Shown: piece by piece, positions 1 to 11,425 of the stretch
Layout of the letters: the number at the start of each line of letters is the position of its first letter
How positions within the stretch are numbered: position 1 is the stretch's first letter
Assembly: GCA_037044905.1 (NCBI GenBank)
Contig: JBAOKB010000144.1
Location: forward strand, 744,001-808,000
DNA length: 64,000 bases
Direction of reading: 5' to 3'
Origin: Hortaea werneckii
Lineage: Eukaryota; Ascomycota; Dothideomycetes; Mycosphaerellales; Teratosphaeriaceae
Notes under the pieces: generated by a model
The model's input: only the letters and a program-made list of their open reading frames with translations
Database searches by the model: none
What the model was told of the DNA's origin: nothing
Position numbers and translations under genes: made by a program

Positions 1-3000
1 GAAGATGTTCGGGATCAGGGTCTCTTCATCCCCATGGCTTCCCATACCGGCACGGTAGTGCGTGACACCCGTGTCCGTTTGCTTCGACCATCTCTTATCC
101 GAAGTTGGGATCAAGATGTGACTTCCTGAGATCATTCCTAGACCACCCAGCTCCTTAGGTGTGTAGAAGACTGCCGGCGGAAATCTGCTTGGCATCTTCG
201 AGTTCAAGCCAATTTTCACTCTGGTCTGGATCTTCGTCTCACACTTGACGATGGTATCCAGCAAGCCTACCGTGCTGACCGCGGCCTCACGGTAGTAAGT
301 AAACAGCGCAATCAACGTTGTGTTCCACTTGTTCGCAATCTTCGTAAACGTCGTACTTCCTGAGCTCATCAGGATCTGCCGGATCCGGTTGTTGAACTTG
401 TGGACATCATCCTCAGTGACTTGCAAGAATGCATGCGCTGTGCGCTCCTTCGACGCATTGTCCACAAGCGCCCAGACAGAGTCCTTGACCTGGAACTCAT
501 CATTGAGGTTCCTGCACTTGGGCAAGATCCGCACTTCGAAGCCGTTCATGCTGAACAACAGGTTGGGGTTGTCCCTGCTGTACACACTTGCGAAAGTGTC
601 ATCCCACTCGATAGTAGTCAAACTCCTGGGCAGGCGGTTCTTCATATCCCAAAACACTGCTCGGCCAAGGTTGACATCGTGGCGCATTAGACGCATCCTG
701 CTATCGCGAGGCCAGCACTTCTTGTTCTTGTACCCAATGACGTTTTCGAAATTGGGATCAGGCTGCTCAGTCAAGAATCGCTGGATCAAATCTCTGCTGT
801 CGTCTGCCGAGAAGCGGAAGAACATCCAGATCTTGTCAATGTAACGAGTGTACAGCCGAATAGGGTGTCTCTGCTCAGTTTCGCGGTTACGGTATTGCAG
901 GAAGTCGTTTGGCGCGTTGGGCGGGCCAGCCATGTCTGTAGCTCTCTGCAACCCGAGCAAGAGCAGGTCGATGATGAGGCCGTAGTACTGGAACACAAAG
1001 GCCGAGAACTGCAGACCGCGAATCATGCCAAAGGCGTTAGTGTGATTCATGTCCTTGTAGTTCAGCTGCACGTTGTTCTTGCTGCTAATGTAGTCCGCCA
1101 AGTTGTGATCCATGATCAGTCTGAGCAGGCGGTTCAGCAGCGTGATATCGATCTTCTCATAGACCTTGTCCAGCCGCGTCTCAAGCATGACATTGCACTC
1201 TCCATCTTCGGTCTGCCACACGTTGCCCAGGTTGTTGATGCCCTGCGCCCACTTGTAGGTCAGAAGCGGCGGAACTTCCGAGTCCGAAGGCTTGATCCAG
1301 GCGGGGAAAAGGCGACGCTGGTCGGCTTGGTACCAGAGGTACTGGTCGAGATACGCGTCTGTGATCTTCTCGATGGGCTCAATGTCGTAGACAGGGTTGA
1401 TGGAGCTGTAGTTGTCATTCATGTCAATGCCAACCTCCTTGAACGCACGCTGCGTCAGCAAGAAACGCTTGATACGCGCGAGGGTCGTTCCTGGGCTGTC
1501 GTATGCTTGCTCGATCAGTGCCAATTCCTCTCTCTGGCTCTGATTCAAGCGACCCTTGACGCTGTACGCCTCCCTCAAACGTTCCAGAGCCAGGATCAAG
1601 ATCTTGGTGTCGTGCTTGTACGACACTGAAGGGAAAGGTATCGGCTGGTACTTTCTGCTCTCCAACCAATGCACAGCAGTGGTGAAGATTGCCACACCCT
1701 CCTCCGTGCTAACATACGGGCCGTCCTTCAAGTAGTTGTGCTGGCGCTCTTGCTCAGCCTTGAGCCACAATCTCGTCAACCGGCCCAGGTTCTTCTTCGC
1801 GACGGTTTTATCAACTGTTGCACCTCTCCTAATTCTCTCGCGGTTGTAGTGCGCGACACTCACCCACCAATCGGCCTTCGATTTGACATACCGCAGGATA
1901 ATATCCTCGATCGGCTTAGGCAAACCCGGGACCTTCCAGGGGATGTTACTCTTCCAGCATCGCCATGCCTCGCTGAGATGCTGTAGAACCGTGTTCACCT
2001 TGCTCTGCTTGATACCTTCGGGCATCATGTCCATGAGATCTGCCATGACAGATGCCCGCAGCTCGAGGTCGAAATGACTTTCCACTCTCTGCTTCGTGAC
2101 AGTCTTTGCAACACCTTTGCTGTGTCTTCCCTCGAATTGTCTGCTCAGCAAGTTGCCGAGCCATCTCTCAAGCAGTGGAATGATACCACGGAGGAAGAAG
2201 AGCCAGACACGCCAGGCCGGGGCCCAGAAGCCACATCCTGGACCCTTACCTACAGGTCCTGAGTTGAAACGATAGTAGATCAAATGCTTCAAGTCCTTGC
2301 ATGAGCGAATCTGGTGCATGAGCTTGTACTTGTATCGGTACATGCCCGTGAGCTGACCCACATGGTTGAATGCGTACAGAATGCCGTCAGCCAGTTGAAA
2401 TGCATCGATGTTGCCGAGACGATACTGTACTTGCGCATCCACAATCAGCTTGGTCAAGCGCAAGATCTCACGCATAAGGTGGAAAGCATTTCCGAACCGG
2501 GACTTCTTTCGCTCCTTGGTGGTTAGCGTCTTGATGGGCTTGAGGTTGAAGTTGTAGTCCAGGTGCAAGTAAGTCAGATTCTTGCGGTGGATGAGAAGGT
2601 TCAGCATGTTGAAACCCTGTCTGCAGACCTGCAAGCCAGCCTCTACCCAATCGATGGTTGTTTGCTGGAAGAACTTGGTGCTCTTCAGACTACGGCACAG
2701 ATTCTGCTTGTTCTGCGCTTTGGCCGGCTTCTTGTGCAACTCATTGAGGACGTAGGTCTTCAGAAGCTTCTGGTAGGAGACACGGACCTTCACAGGCTGT
2801 CCTGGTGGCACATGCTCGAGGTACCACTGCTTTACCAGTGGAACATCTTGTGCACGAACCATCTTGCCTGACCGCCGGTCGAAGGGATAAGGTGCCCACC
2901 ACAATGCAATTGCGGAAGCAGTGTCATCATTGTAAAGCTCTTCGTCTGCCATAAAGGGCTCAACCTCTTCAGGCAGGCTGAATCCGCCGTCCTCCTCATC

Positions 3001-4206
3001 CGGCTCTTCAATGTTACCCTTACCAAAGATCTCGTCTTCGTGGCTGATAGAAAGGTTCTTGGGTGCAACAGATCGGGAGGAAATCGGATTGATGACAGGG
3101 TCGAAGTAGAAAGCAGGTAAGCTCGGGTCCTCGGTCTTCACGTAGACGGTCTGAGGGGAGCTGTACACGCCCAGCTTGACGCTGCGCGGGAGGCTGTTGT
3201 ACAGGTATGGGAAGGCCACGCGGTACTCGGTTCGGATAGGTGCGCGGAAAATGATGCGGTCGATCGCGTTGAACTCGCCGAAGTCCTCATCGTTTGGATC
3301 GATGTCTTTGAAGAGTGGCTCGAAGCGCGGTCCACCGGGTAAAGCTACATTCAGCGCCTTGGCTGAAGCAAACGCAGGCATGTCGAACAGATGGAAATAG
3401 TTTTGATCCGAGATGTCGCTCAGTAATGGATTGCTCAGTCGATGCAGCGTAGCCATCTGCGGCAGCGTGAGGTTCCACTCCTTGTAGCTTGGACCATTGA
3501 CATGGCTGGTGTCACTGAGAGGCCTGTGGTCATAGAACCATTCGTATACGGGTCCGTCCTCATCCTCATCAAGCTCCATCTGAATCGGCTCCAACGGCTC
3601 TACGCCTTCGATGTTCTCGCTCCAGCTCAGCGGCGGCTCCTCGTCATCGAACGGTGGGAAGCGCATGCGCTTGAAATGTCTGCGGTCGCTCTTCTCCCTT
3701 CTCATCACCACCCACATTGTCGCCCACTGCGCGTGGAAGACCGGCTCAATCACGCGTGGAATCTCATTGACCAAGGTCAAGCACCCGTTGACGTGATACA
3801 ACACCTTCACCTCTCGCGCAGATTCCCATGGCATTGGCATGTTCTCCAGAAGCTTTAATACCGCATGCGGCATGAACTTCAACGCGCCCAGATAGGAGCG
3901 CTTGTCTGCACTGAACTTTTTCTGCGATACATCGCCAATGTCGCGTACTATCTTGCGCAGATGCTCAGGGGGCATGTCCGCCTTCTGCGTCTCCACAAAG
4001 CCGCCTCGTCGCTTCTCGGAGAAGCGCTGCCGTTGCTGGCGCAGCCATTTCTGCTTCTTCTCCTGGAGCTTTGCGGTCGCTGGGTCCGGCGGGGGGCGGT
4101 AACCGGGCGGAGGCGGTGCTTGCGTTGCGGTGGAGAGACCCGGCGGAGCACCGGGGGGCGGAGGAGGTTGCCATCCAGGCGGTGGTGGAGGTGGAATGCC
4201 TGCCAT
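1..4206 (-). CDS. prp8: Pre-mRNA-splicing factor Prp8, N-terminal 1402 residues (cut by window edge)
   Basis: Prp8 is the scaffold of the spliceosome active site in the U5 snRNP. It contacts U5 and U6 snRNA and the splice sites in the nucleus. The reading frame is open without an intron from the ATG at 4206 to base 1, giving 1402 of the roughly 2350 residues usual for the family. Visible regions in order are a proline-rich N-terminus (MAGIPPPPPPGW), the PRO8NT segment (about residues 50-200), the long PROCN core (about 400-800), the RRM-like segment, and the U5/U6 snRNA-binding regions near the window edge, which include the recognisable SSGSTTFTKIANKWN stretch. The RNase H-like and MPN domains lie outside the window. 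The 434-bp gap to the divergent eL34 gene is probably a shared promoter. The identification rests on strong, continuous family similarity. Confidence 0.97.
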   Translation of the reverse strand, partial: MAGIPPPPPPGWQPPPPPGAPPGLSTATQAPPPPGYRPPPDPATAKLQEKKQKWLRQQRQRFSEKRRGGFVETQKADMPPEHLRKIVRDIGDVSQKKFSADKRSYLGALKFMPHAVLKLLENMPMPWESAREVKVLYHVNGCLTLVNEIPRVIEPVFHAQWATMWVVMRREKSDRRHFKRMRFPPFDDEEPPLSWSENIEGVEPLEPIQMELDEDEDGPVYEWFYDHRPLSDTSHVNGPSYKEWNLTLPQMATLHRLSNPLLSDISDQNYFHLFDMPAFASAKALNVALPGGPRFEPLFKDIDPNDEDFGEFNAIDRIIFRAPIRTEYRVAFPYLYNSLPRSVKLGVYSSPQTVYVKTEDPSLPAFYFDPVINPISSRSVAPKNLSISHEDEIFGKGNIEEPDEEDGGFSLPEEVEPFMADEELYNDDTASAIALWWAPYPFDRRSGKMVRAQDVPLVKQWYLEHVPPGQPVKVRVSYQKLLKTYVLNELHKKPAKAQNKQNLCRSLKSTKFFQQTTIDWVEAGLQVCRQGFNMLNLLIHRKNLTYLHLDYNFNLKPIKTLTTKERKKSRFGNAFHLMREILRLTKLIVDAQVQYRLGNIDAFQLADGILYAFNHVGQLTGMYRYKYKLMHQIRSCKDLKHLIYYRFNSGPVGKGPGCGFWAPAWRVWLFFLRGIIPLLERWLGNLLSRQFEGRHSKGVAKTVTKQRVESHFDLELRASVMADLMDMMPEGIKQSKVNTVLQHLSEAWRCWKSNIPWKVPGLPKPIEDIILRYVKSKADWWVSVAHYNRERIRRGATVDKTVAKKNLGRLTRLWLKAEQERQHNYLKDGPYVSTEEGVAIFTTAVHWLESRKYQPIPFPSVSYKHDTKILILALERLREAYSVKGRLNQSQREELALIEQAYDSPGTTLARIKRFLLTQRAFKEVGIDMNDNYSSINPVYDIEPIEKITDAYLDQYLWYQADQRRLFPAWIKPSDSEVPPLLTYKWAQGINNLGNVWQTEDGECNVMLETRLDKVYEKIDITLLNRLLRLIMDHNLADYISSKNNVQLNYKDMNHTNAFGMIRGLQFSAFVFQYYGLIIDLLLLGLQRATDMAGPPNAPNDFLQYRNRETEQRHPIRLYTRYIDKIWMFFRFSADDSRDLIQRFLTEQPDPNFENVIGYKNKKCWPRDSRMRLMRHDVNLGRAVFWDMKNRLPRSLTTIEWDDTFASVYSRDNPNLLFSMNGFEVRILPKCRNLNDEFQVKDSVWALVDNASKERTAHAFLQVTEDDVHKFNNRIRQILMSSGSTTFTKIANKWNTTLIALFTYYREAAVSTVGLLDTIVKCETKIQTRVKIGLNSKMPSRFPPAVFYTPKELGGLGMISGSHILIPTSDKRWSKQTDTGVTHYRAGMGSHGDEETLIPNIF

Positions 4207-4640
4207 TTTCCTTCTCTACCGGATCGCGTGATGGCTTCGGATGAGGATGAAAGGTATCGGCTACGGCGCAGTGCCGGCCTATCGCGAGCGGATGAGAGCC
4301 ACTGCCAACGGTCGCGTCGCAATTGGCTGCTCCTTGAGTGCGCTGTTGATGATACGCGCTGTGGCCTGCGCTATCGTGTAGGATCACGGGATCAGAGTAT
4401 GTCGCAGCAAAAGTGAACGCGGGTGGCGCATCGCTGCAAAACGCGGATGCGAGCCGAGTCACGCCCCACATCGAAGCCGGCCGCTGCTGAGTCGGGAGAC
4501 GCCAAGGCTGAGCGGCCGAACCCGCCTTAGTGTGTCGAAATTCTGAGCGCGAACTTCGACGCTGGAAAAGGCAGCGACGACGACCTTTACGACGACCCGA
4601 TCTCCCTCCGCCGACTACTAACATCGCCAATACCGTCGCC

Positions 4641-5246
4641 ATGGCCGACCACCGCATGACCTACGTACGCGAACCCCTTACAACTCCACTCCCACACACA
4701 CACACACAACCGCCTATACTCGTCGACCGACAGATAGCGATCGAGATGCACAGCAATGGGTTTTGAGCGTGGACGAGGGCTAACACATGGATGCAGAGGA
4801 GAAGGCAGCCGTACAACACGGTCAGCAACAAGGTCCGCACCATCAGGACTCCGGGTGGCGAGCACAGACTCCTCAACACCAAGAAGAAGGGTACCAACCC
4901 GAAGTGCGGTGACTGCGGAAGCAAGCTGGCAGGTGTATGTCTACCAACAACTCCCATTTTGACAGCCACACTGAGCTGCAACGATCTCTTTTCACCGGAA
5001 ACGCTGCACGCTCAGTGGCCAGTCAGGGAAACAGGATGCTGATACACGACTGCCCTACAGATCCCCGCCCTCCGCCCGCGCGAATACGCTCAGATCTCCC
5101 GCCCGAAGAAGACCGTCTCGCGCTCCTACGGCGGCAGCCGCTGCGCCAACTGCGTCAAGGACCGCGTCACCCGCGCCTTCCTGATCGAGGAGCAGAAGAT
5201 TGTCAAGAAGGTCATGCGCGAAGCCGAGAAGAAGAACAGGAGGTAG
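4641..5246 (+). CDS. rpl34: 60S ribosomal protein eL34, three exons
   Basis: This is a structural protein of the large ribosomal subunit. The exons are 4641-4664, 4797-4934 and 5061-5246, giving 115 residues, the normal eL34 length. The first exon codes only MADHRMTY, the usual arrangement in fungal ribosomal protein genes. Intron 1 (132 nt) ends ATGCAG after a CTAAC branch site, and intron 2 (126 nt) begins GTATGT. The spliced protein has the family signatures RRRQPYNTVSNKVRTIRTPGG, the zinc-binding-like pair CGDCGSKLAG and SRCANCVKDR, and a basic tail ending EKKNRR. Phase is preserved across both junctions. The gene is divergent from prp8. I looked for a snoRNA in the introns and saw no convincing C/D boxes. 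Confidence 0.96.
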
Positions 5247-6279
5247 ATGTTGCGTTGCTTCTGAGGAGTAGTGATGGCATGATCATGGCTTCGGACCTGG
5301 CGTCGAGAAAAAGGCACAGTACAACGTTATTATGCGAGCAGTTCTTCTAAGGCTGCGGATTGTTGCTAGCAACGAAATACCAGAATCGTAGTTAGCTAGC
5401 TCGATGTGCTGAAATGGTACGCATACGGTTTTGAAGCAATTGTGGACAACTCAGATGATTTTTATCACACCTATTCCTTGCATCAGAGATCCCCAGCAGT
5501 GGAGAGGATTGATTGTGTGAGTACAAGCTGGACTATGAAGACGACATGCACTACTGGATCAAGCACCTAGGGCAAGCGTCTTCTTACCTACCATGCCCTT
5601 TGCCATTGCCTTACACGATCATGGCTATGGCCACACGTGCTGAGGTTAACCCACCTGCGAAATAAGGCCGTGTTTCTGCACTCATCTTTCCCTCTCCTAG
5701 TTCCTTCCCACTCACATGTCTAAGACAGCATCATCAAGTCAACACCGCTGAGCCTGGACGCTGAGGTCTGGACGCTGAAGTCTGGCGCCGAAGACTGGAT
5801 GCGGCAGCCTGAGCCCAGTATGCAAGCTCAAGGAGAAGTTCGCTGGCATATGCACGGAACAAGCCATAACGCCTGAAAGATGCCCCCGAATTCGTATAAT
5901 ATACCTTCATACCTCAGCTGTACTTAATTTGGTAGATATGTATTTCGTCTCGCACCCACGGAGTGGTTGTACGTCACTTTGACTTCTCCTCCACACGGCG
6001 ATTGCGGATTATCTTATTGGTAGTCCAAAGACATGAACTTGGGAGGTTTACATGGTACATCTCCAGCACGTGTGTGAGACTGACACTTGGCTATACCAGA
6101 CCAGTTTGTCCGGCAAGCGTAATCATCCTGAGTGGCGAAACGAGTTACCCCAGTGGGCTACCTATACACACGAGCACGACGGAATACACAACTTGGTCTT
6201 ATATTAAACCCTGCCCCTCGCGAGCGACGAGCACGAACCGCCTGTGTCCAATACATCTCATTCTTCACAATTATGGTAC
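5247..6279. other. Intergenic between eL34 and the M28 peptidase (3' ends converge)
   Basis: I see no supportable gene in this 1-kb gap between two convergent genes. At about 5751-5815 there is a short degenerate direct repeat built on a CTGGACGCTGAAGT-like unit, about four copies of 12-15 bp. The rest looks like ordinary 3' flanking sequence. Confidence 0.5.
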
Positions 6280-8718
6280 CTAATTCTCAAGCAACCCAAT
6301 CGCCCCATCAACCCTCTGCTCAACAATATCCACCCACCTCTCCAGCGCCGTCTCATTCCCGAACTCCAGCGCCTCCACGATCCCCGGGAACGTCGCACCG
6401 GAATATCCCGTCCAGAGACCTGGAGCGAAGACGACGTGCTTGAACCAGCTCCGGCTGTCCAGTCCCGGCGCGTATAGGAATTGTCGATCCAGGAGCTTGT
6501 ACTTCGTATTCGTCGCGCGCACGTCCGCGTAGAGCTGAGCCAGGAGCGCGGAGGATTCGGACGTAGTAGTAGAAGTAGTATCGAGCTGCGACTGCGAGCC
6601 GAGAAGAAGTGAGAGCTCAGCGGCTTTGCTATCAAAGGTCTGCGCGACCTTTGCCAGGGTACTGATCGAGGCTCGTAGGGACTTGAAAAGGTTCTTCTTT
6701 AGCTTCTCGCTGATTTTCGACTCCTCGGCCATGTCCTCTACGCTCTTGAGATATGATTTCAGGCCCACAGCGTAGTCTGCAGCGCTGAAGGAGATGATGG
6801 GTTCTTCGACCAGCTTCGCTGTGAGGAGAGCGATGACTTGCGCAATAGCGATGTGATATTCAAAGCCCGGGTCGCCGTACGTGTCCATCCAGTGGAAGCT
6901 GTCGTAGTTGCTGTGGTAATGGTAGACTGCGTCTTTATCCCCGCCTTCGAAGCCAACGTTGATACAGCTTATTCCTGCGAAGTCTTGGAAGGCTGTGAAG
7001 TCGCTGCCTGAGCCCATGGTGCTGATTCTTCCATCCCAGAGGTCTCGCACGCTCTGGCCTTTGACAGTCTGATTCGGCGATTGGACTTCCTTCGTTACAT
7101 CGTACAGTGCTTGATTGAGCACTGGTGCTGCAGCCGCGGAGAAGATAGGACCCACTGAGCCGACGTCGACGTTGATGTAAGCCACAGTAGCCTCGGAGAG
7201 CCATGGTAGGTATTCTTCAACCCATTCGGTGCTGCCGAGGAGGCTGTACTCTTCTCCGTCCCAGCTCGCAAAGACAATTGTACGAAGTGGCTTCCACCCT
7301 TCGCTCAATGCTTTGCCAAAAGCCCGGATCACTTCGTTCATGCTGGCTGAGCCACTGTTAGGGTCACCTGCTCCTCCAGCAATCCAAGCATCGCGGTGGT
7401 TACCAACGACAACCACCTCGTCTGGTATCGACCCATTGATCACACCAATGACATTCCAAAGCGGCGTAATAGTGTAGTTCTGCTTGTTCATCACATTCAC
7501 CGCCACGGGATCAGGCGTTGGCCCAATGTTGTAGTTCACACCTTTGTACCCAAGCCCTCCACCTTGCCATGAAGACCCAAAGTCAGAAGCGTTAGGTCCA
7601 TGCCCGTTCAAGGCTTTCAATAAAGGCAACGCTTCGGCGTAAGAGACAGGCAGAGAGGGGATGTCCGGAACTCTGCCTTCCACCGACTCGCGAGGAGCGC
7701 CTGGAAGTGAAGGGTACCCAAGAGTGGTTGGATCACCTGGAGCTATGCTCAAGTACTCCACGCTGCCGCGCTGCACACTGCTTGGATTCCTCGCCGGCCC
7801 TTCGGGGTATGGCTTGTAGCCATTCTCTTCGGTCATTTCGCCGTCGTCGCCAGGGTCGCTGTACAGTATTGCTCCTACCATACCCAACTCCGAAGCTCGC
7901 TTGATCTTCAGCGCGCGGAATATCCCTCCATACTTGACCAGAGCGATTTTGCCTTTGAGGCTGACATTCGCCTGCAGCAGATCCTCGTAGTCTTGGTAGG
8001 TGCCGTAGTTGCAGTAGACGTACGGCGCAGTCACGTCTCCGCTCGCAGAGTACCCATGGAAGACTGGTACGCTCTCCTTGAGACCTGTTGTTGGGTCCTC
8101 CGCTAAGATTTCTTCCTCCAGTGTAGCCTCAAAGCTGACCTCGCCGTTCTCGAGCAGTGCTAGTCGGTGGTCCAGCGGATAATTCAGGTACACGTCGTAG
8201 CTGACAATGTTGCTCTCCACGCCCCACTCCTGCCATCTATCTCTCGTCCACTCAGCCTGGCTTAGGTTCTTGCCAGTCAAGTGCATCCCCGAGGTGTAGT
8301 ACTTGCTCCATTCTCTAGCCTTGCTCGCGTCCGGTGTACTTTGCAGTATCTGCTTCAACTTGTCGTACTTGATGCCATCTGAGCTCGGCCACGCTTCGTG
8401 CGGAAGTAGGCCAACGTCTACGGAGCCGGAAAGGCTGCCAGCATTGTAGTCGGGGTCGCCAAAAAGGTCGCTCTGCCCGGAGATCGCTAAGCAGAAGAAA
8501 ATGATGGCGAGGGTGAGGAGTGGAACAGCGGTGAGTGCGATAGTGCAAAACCGGCGTACCTAGAAATATTCGTCAGCCTCTGTTTCTTTCTACGTAGCAG
8601 CTCTGCGCTTTCTTACCGTCGTATGCGGATACCTCACACGGTCCCTATCCTCCACGGGCACCCGCTGAAGCAGCGGCGTGCGCTCGTTCTCCGACATCTC
8701 GGCACGCTTCTCATCCAT
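6280..8718 (-). CDS. Type II membrane M28 peptidase, Vps70 / glutamate carboxypeptidase II family
   Basis: This is a two-exon gene, complement(6280..8559, 8617..8718), 793 residues. The 57-nt intron has a GTAAGA donor. Exon 1 carries a cytoplasmic tail with an acidic dileucine sorting motif (E12-R-T-P-L-L17), as in proteins sent to the fungal vacuole or endosome. A single membrane segment follows at about residues 38-60. The lumenal part holds a PA domain (about 200-350), then the M28 zinc peptidase core. The two-zinc ligands are present: His422 (NHRDAW), Asp433 (GDPNSGS), Glu470-Glu471 (DGEEY, the first being catalytic), Asp499 (NVDVG) and His583 (YHSNYD). A dimerisation domain follows. All key residues are intact, so an active aminopeptidase or carboxypeptidase is inferred; the substrate is unknown. 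Yeast Vps70 and Tre1/Tre2 are the closest named relatives. The start at 8718 was chosen over 8814 because the tail from there is typical. Confidence 0.9.
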
Positions 8719-11024
8719 GATCACGACAGCTTCTCCCCCAGCAACTTGGAAGCCTTGGAGGAGTACGAAGGTACTTCCGCTCGTAGCCTGAGCGCATGAC
8801 GGGGCGCCGGGCAAGCTATCATCGTCGCTCTAGCTATCTCTCGGGCTGATAGCCGATCACCTGCCGTATGGAGCAGGTGGTTCGGGCCAGCGATTCGGCC
8901 GGGGAGCGAGGGTGCTGCCAAGACAGGCTGCCCGGAATCCTGCGGCCGCGTCTCCGACTTCAACTGTTGTGATGAAGTGAATGCTTTTTGCTCCAGAAGA
9001 ACTGTGGTGAGGTTTGACTGACCGGAAAAAAATTGCGGAAAATTCAAAGATTTCGAATACCATCAACAATGGTACGTCGAATTCCGGAATCTCGCAATCT
9101 GAGTTCACGTACTTCGGTCGGCTTGTTTGCTATTGAGTCTATTGCTTCCCGGTATCATTCTCACCAGCCCAGGAGTGTGTAAACGGCTCGTAAATCAAGC
9201 CAGCTGATCGTCGCTGGAGCCCTTCTTGTTTCTTTGCTTGTTGCTTTTGTTGCACGGCGTCAACGTACAGCAAAATCACGACCGCAGTGCTCATCGGCTG
9301 CGCACAGTCCTGCATGATATAGTCGTATCATAACGCTGTTTGCTGATACTTGTCCAACTGATGTATTGGGGCACCCGGGACGACTTCAGGTATGTTTCAT
9401 GTCGGCATTGGCACCGGGATACCAGATCATCCAGATGGAAGGTCTAATGCTGCTTCAGCGTGCCAGGCGGCAATCGCAAGGACAGACTGATGATGCCCTC
9501 TGGTCTCGAACGTCGATGACTCCCGGAATGTATCAGCCATATGCTGGGATGTTGTCATGTCTCCGCCGAAGAAATAATACCAGCCGCTGGAACAGCTACG
9601 CCCTCCAATGTCCTCTGCGCTGCAATGTGTAATAGTGTCCTGTTGAGCTGATGTCTTCTGTCTGCCTCTTGCTTTTCGATCTTCTGATGGCCGCTCGACA
9701 TGGATTAGTGTTCTAGAAACCTTCTCCCAATCTCGAATCGAGACTATCCACGACGCGCTTCTGGAATTGTTCGTACCTCAAGGCTGTCCAGCAAAGGGCT
9801 CTTTTGTTGACGTCAGAGCACGGCGATGCGAGGCACACGATGGAGCGCAATGGAAAACGGAAGGCTTTGAAGGGTTTGCGCGTGCTCAGGAGAACTTGTC
9901 GCTCTGATGGGAGGCCGTAGTCTTTTCGTTTGACTCTTCTCGCGGGCACATAGCGCGTCGGCGGCATTGGGGCGCAAATAGCAGTCGGGCACGGCGAGGA
10001 GTGACATCGGCTGTTGACAAGCGAACATTGTAGTGGCTTTTGGCGATGGCAATCTTGCGCTAGAGTTTAGCATGTGAAATACAATGGCAAGAGTGTCGCC
10101 GCCAAATGCGTCAGGGAGTCGTTGACTTGTGAAGTGGCAATGAAAAGATTGGCAGATAATACATTGAGCGGATTTGGACGCGAGGGAAAGCATACATTCT
10201 TGGCCCCCTGATACCTTGGTTCAGTCTCCAATAAGACCTAATATTCTATGTAACTCAAACTCTCGCAGCTCCAGCGAATGAAGTCAGATGTCGATACTGG
10301 AGATCAAACGGAGTATTCTTGGACGGTTGGCACATAGTTCATTCAGGAGTCACGGCATATCACAAGGAGGCTTTCCGTTACTCCTCACTCCTCACTGGCA
10401 TATCATCCTTCTTGAACGGCAAGATAAAACGACAGTGGACTTGGGCATGGAGATTCGCGCTTGGCTTTGTAAATGTATCAACGAAGACTACAGGACTATT
10501 GCCGAAGTATTCGCTGGCTTCTTGCTGCTACAGGAGAGTCGAAGTCAACAACGAATCTTCAATCTACACGTGTGATTGCACCCAAATCGTGAGCTTGAGA
10601 CCAAGGAGCTCTCTAGGGACCAAAGGCAGCTGTACAATATCTCTCTTACCCCTTCTCATACGAGTGAGAGGACCTTGCGTCCACACCCCGTGGTGCCTTC
10701 CAGGGACGCGATTGGTGGAGGGCTGCAGAAGTTCACGCGTGACGCACGATGACGGTGACCATACTGAGCAGCACCTGCCTGTTTAACAGGTTTTGAGCAG
10801 ATTCTAGACACATGGAGCCTGAGGTGGCAACGAATCGATCATGCGCTGAGTCACCATTTTAGCGCGGTTTGCAAGTACAAAAAGACCTTCGCTTTCGAGT
10901 TCTCTCTCTCTTCTTCTTTCTTCAACCAAGGACAGCATCCCATGCAGCTGACTGACACCACACTGCTGCCGCGCACCCCCCCTCCCCCCTTACTTTGTCA
11001 CACACTTTAGTCATGCTGTGCATG
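8719..11024. other. Gene-free stretch upstream of the M28 peptidase
   Basis: I found no protein or RNA gene here. The first few hundred bases are presumably the peptidase promoter. A pyrimidine-rich TCTCTCTCTTCTTCTTTC tract at about 10895-10925 looks like a fungal promoter CT-tract, but no convincing coding exon follows it. Short open frames of 80-150 codons have no recognisable domains. Confidence 0.4.
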
Positions 11025-11425
11025 GTTGATTGTTTTGTCCGAGATCAAATCGCGTCACTGACGGAAAGTCGCAGTCCTCTTCCATGGCTAGTTGACAATT
11101 ATCGCCGGAGGTGACGCTACATTTTTTAACTTACCGCTCGCTGCTCGCTGCTCACCGGGCAATGGTCGCAGCTCCCAGCTCGCTGCTCGCTGTTCGCTGC
11201 TGACCGTTTACGCGTTTTTTTTTTTTTTCAGTTGCCTATACACGTTCGATTGTTTTGCGCGAGATCAAATCGCGTCACTGGCGGAGGGTCCTAGTCTTTA
11301 CCTGTGGCTAGTGTACAATTATTGCCAGAGATGACGCTACATTCCTAACTCAATAGTCGCTGCTCGCTGCTCGCTGCTGACCTGCTACGCTTTTTTTCAG
11401 TTGTCTTACGAACGCGTATAGACAG
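11025..11425. repeat. Tandem duplication of a ~220-bp unit, diverged
   Basis: Two copies lie head to tail, offset by exactly 220 bp. The segment GATCAAATCGCGTCACTG occurs at 11043 and again at 11263, followed in both copies by a GACAATTAT/TACAATTAT block and GACGCTACATT. Each ends in a CTCGCTG heptamer run, then a T-tract and CAGTTG. The copies differ mostly by transitions, as expected of old duplicated sequence in a genome with repeat-induced point mutation, although that cause is not proven. No coding capacity was seen. Confidence 0.75.

Noticed and set aside
3948..4657. Open frames of 120-230 codons antisense to or overlapping the Prp8 N-terminus
   Set aside because: They lie over the prp8 coding start and promoter in other frames, with biased Arg/Pro composition from GC-rich sequence and no domain.
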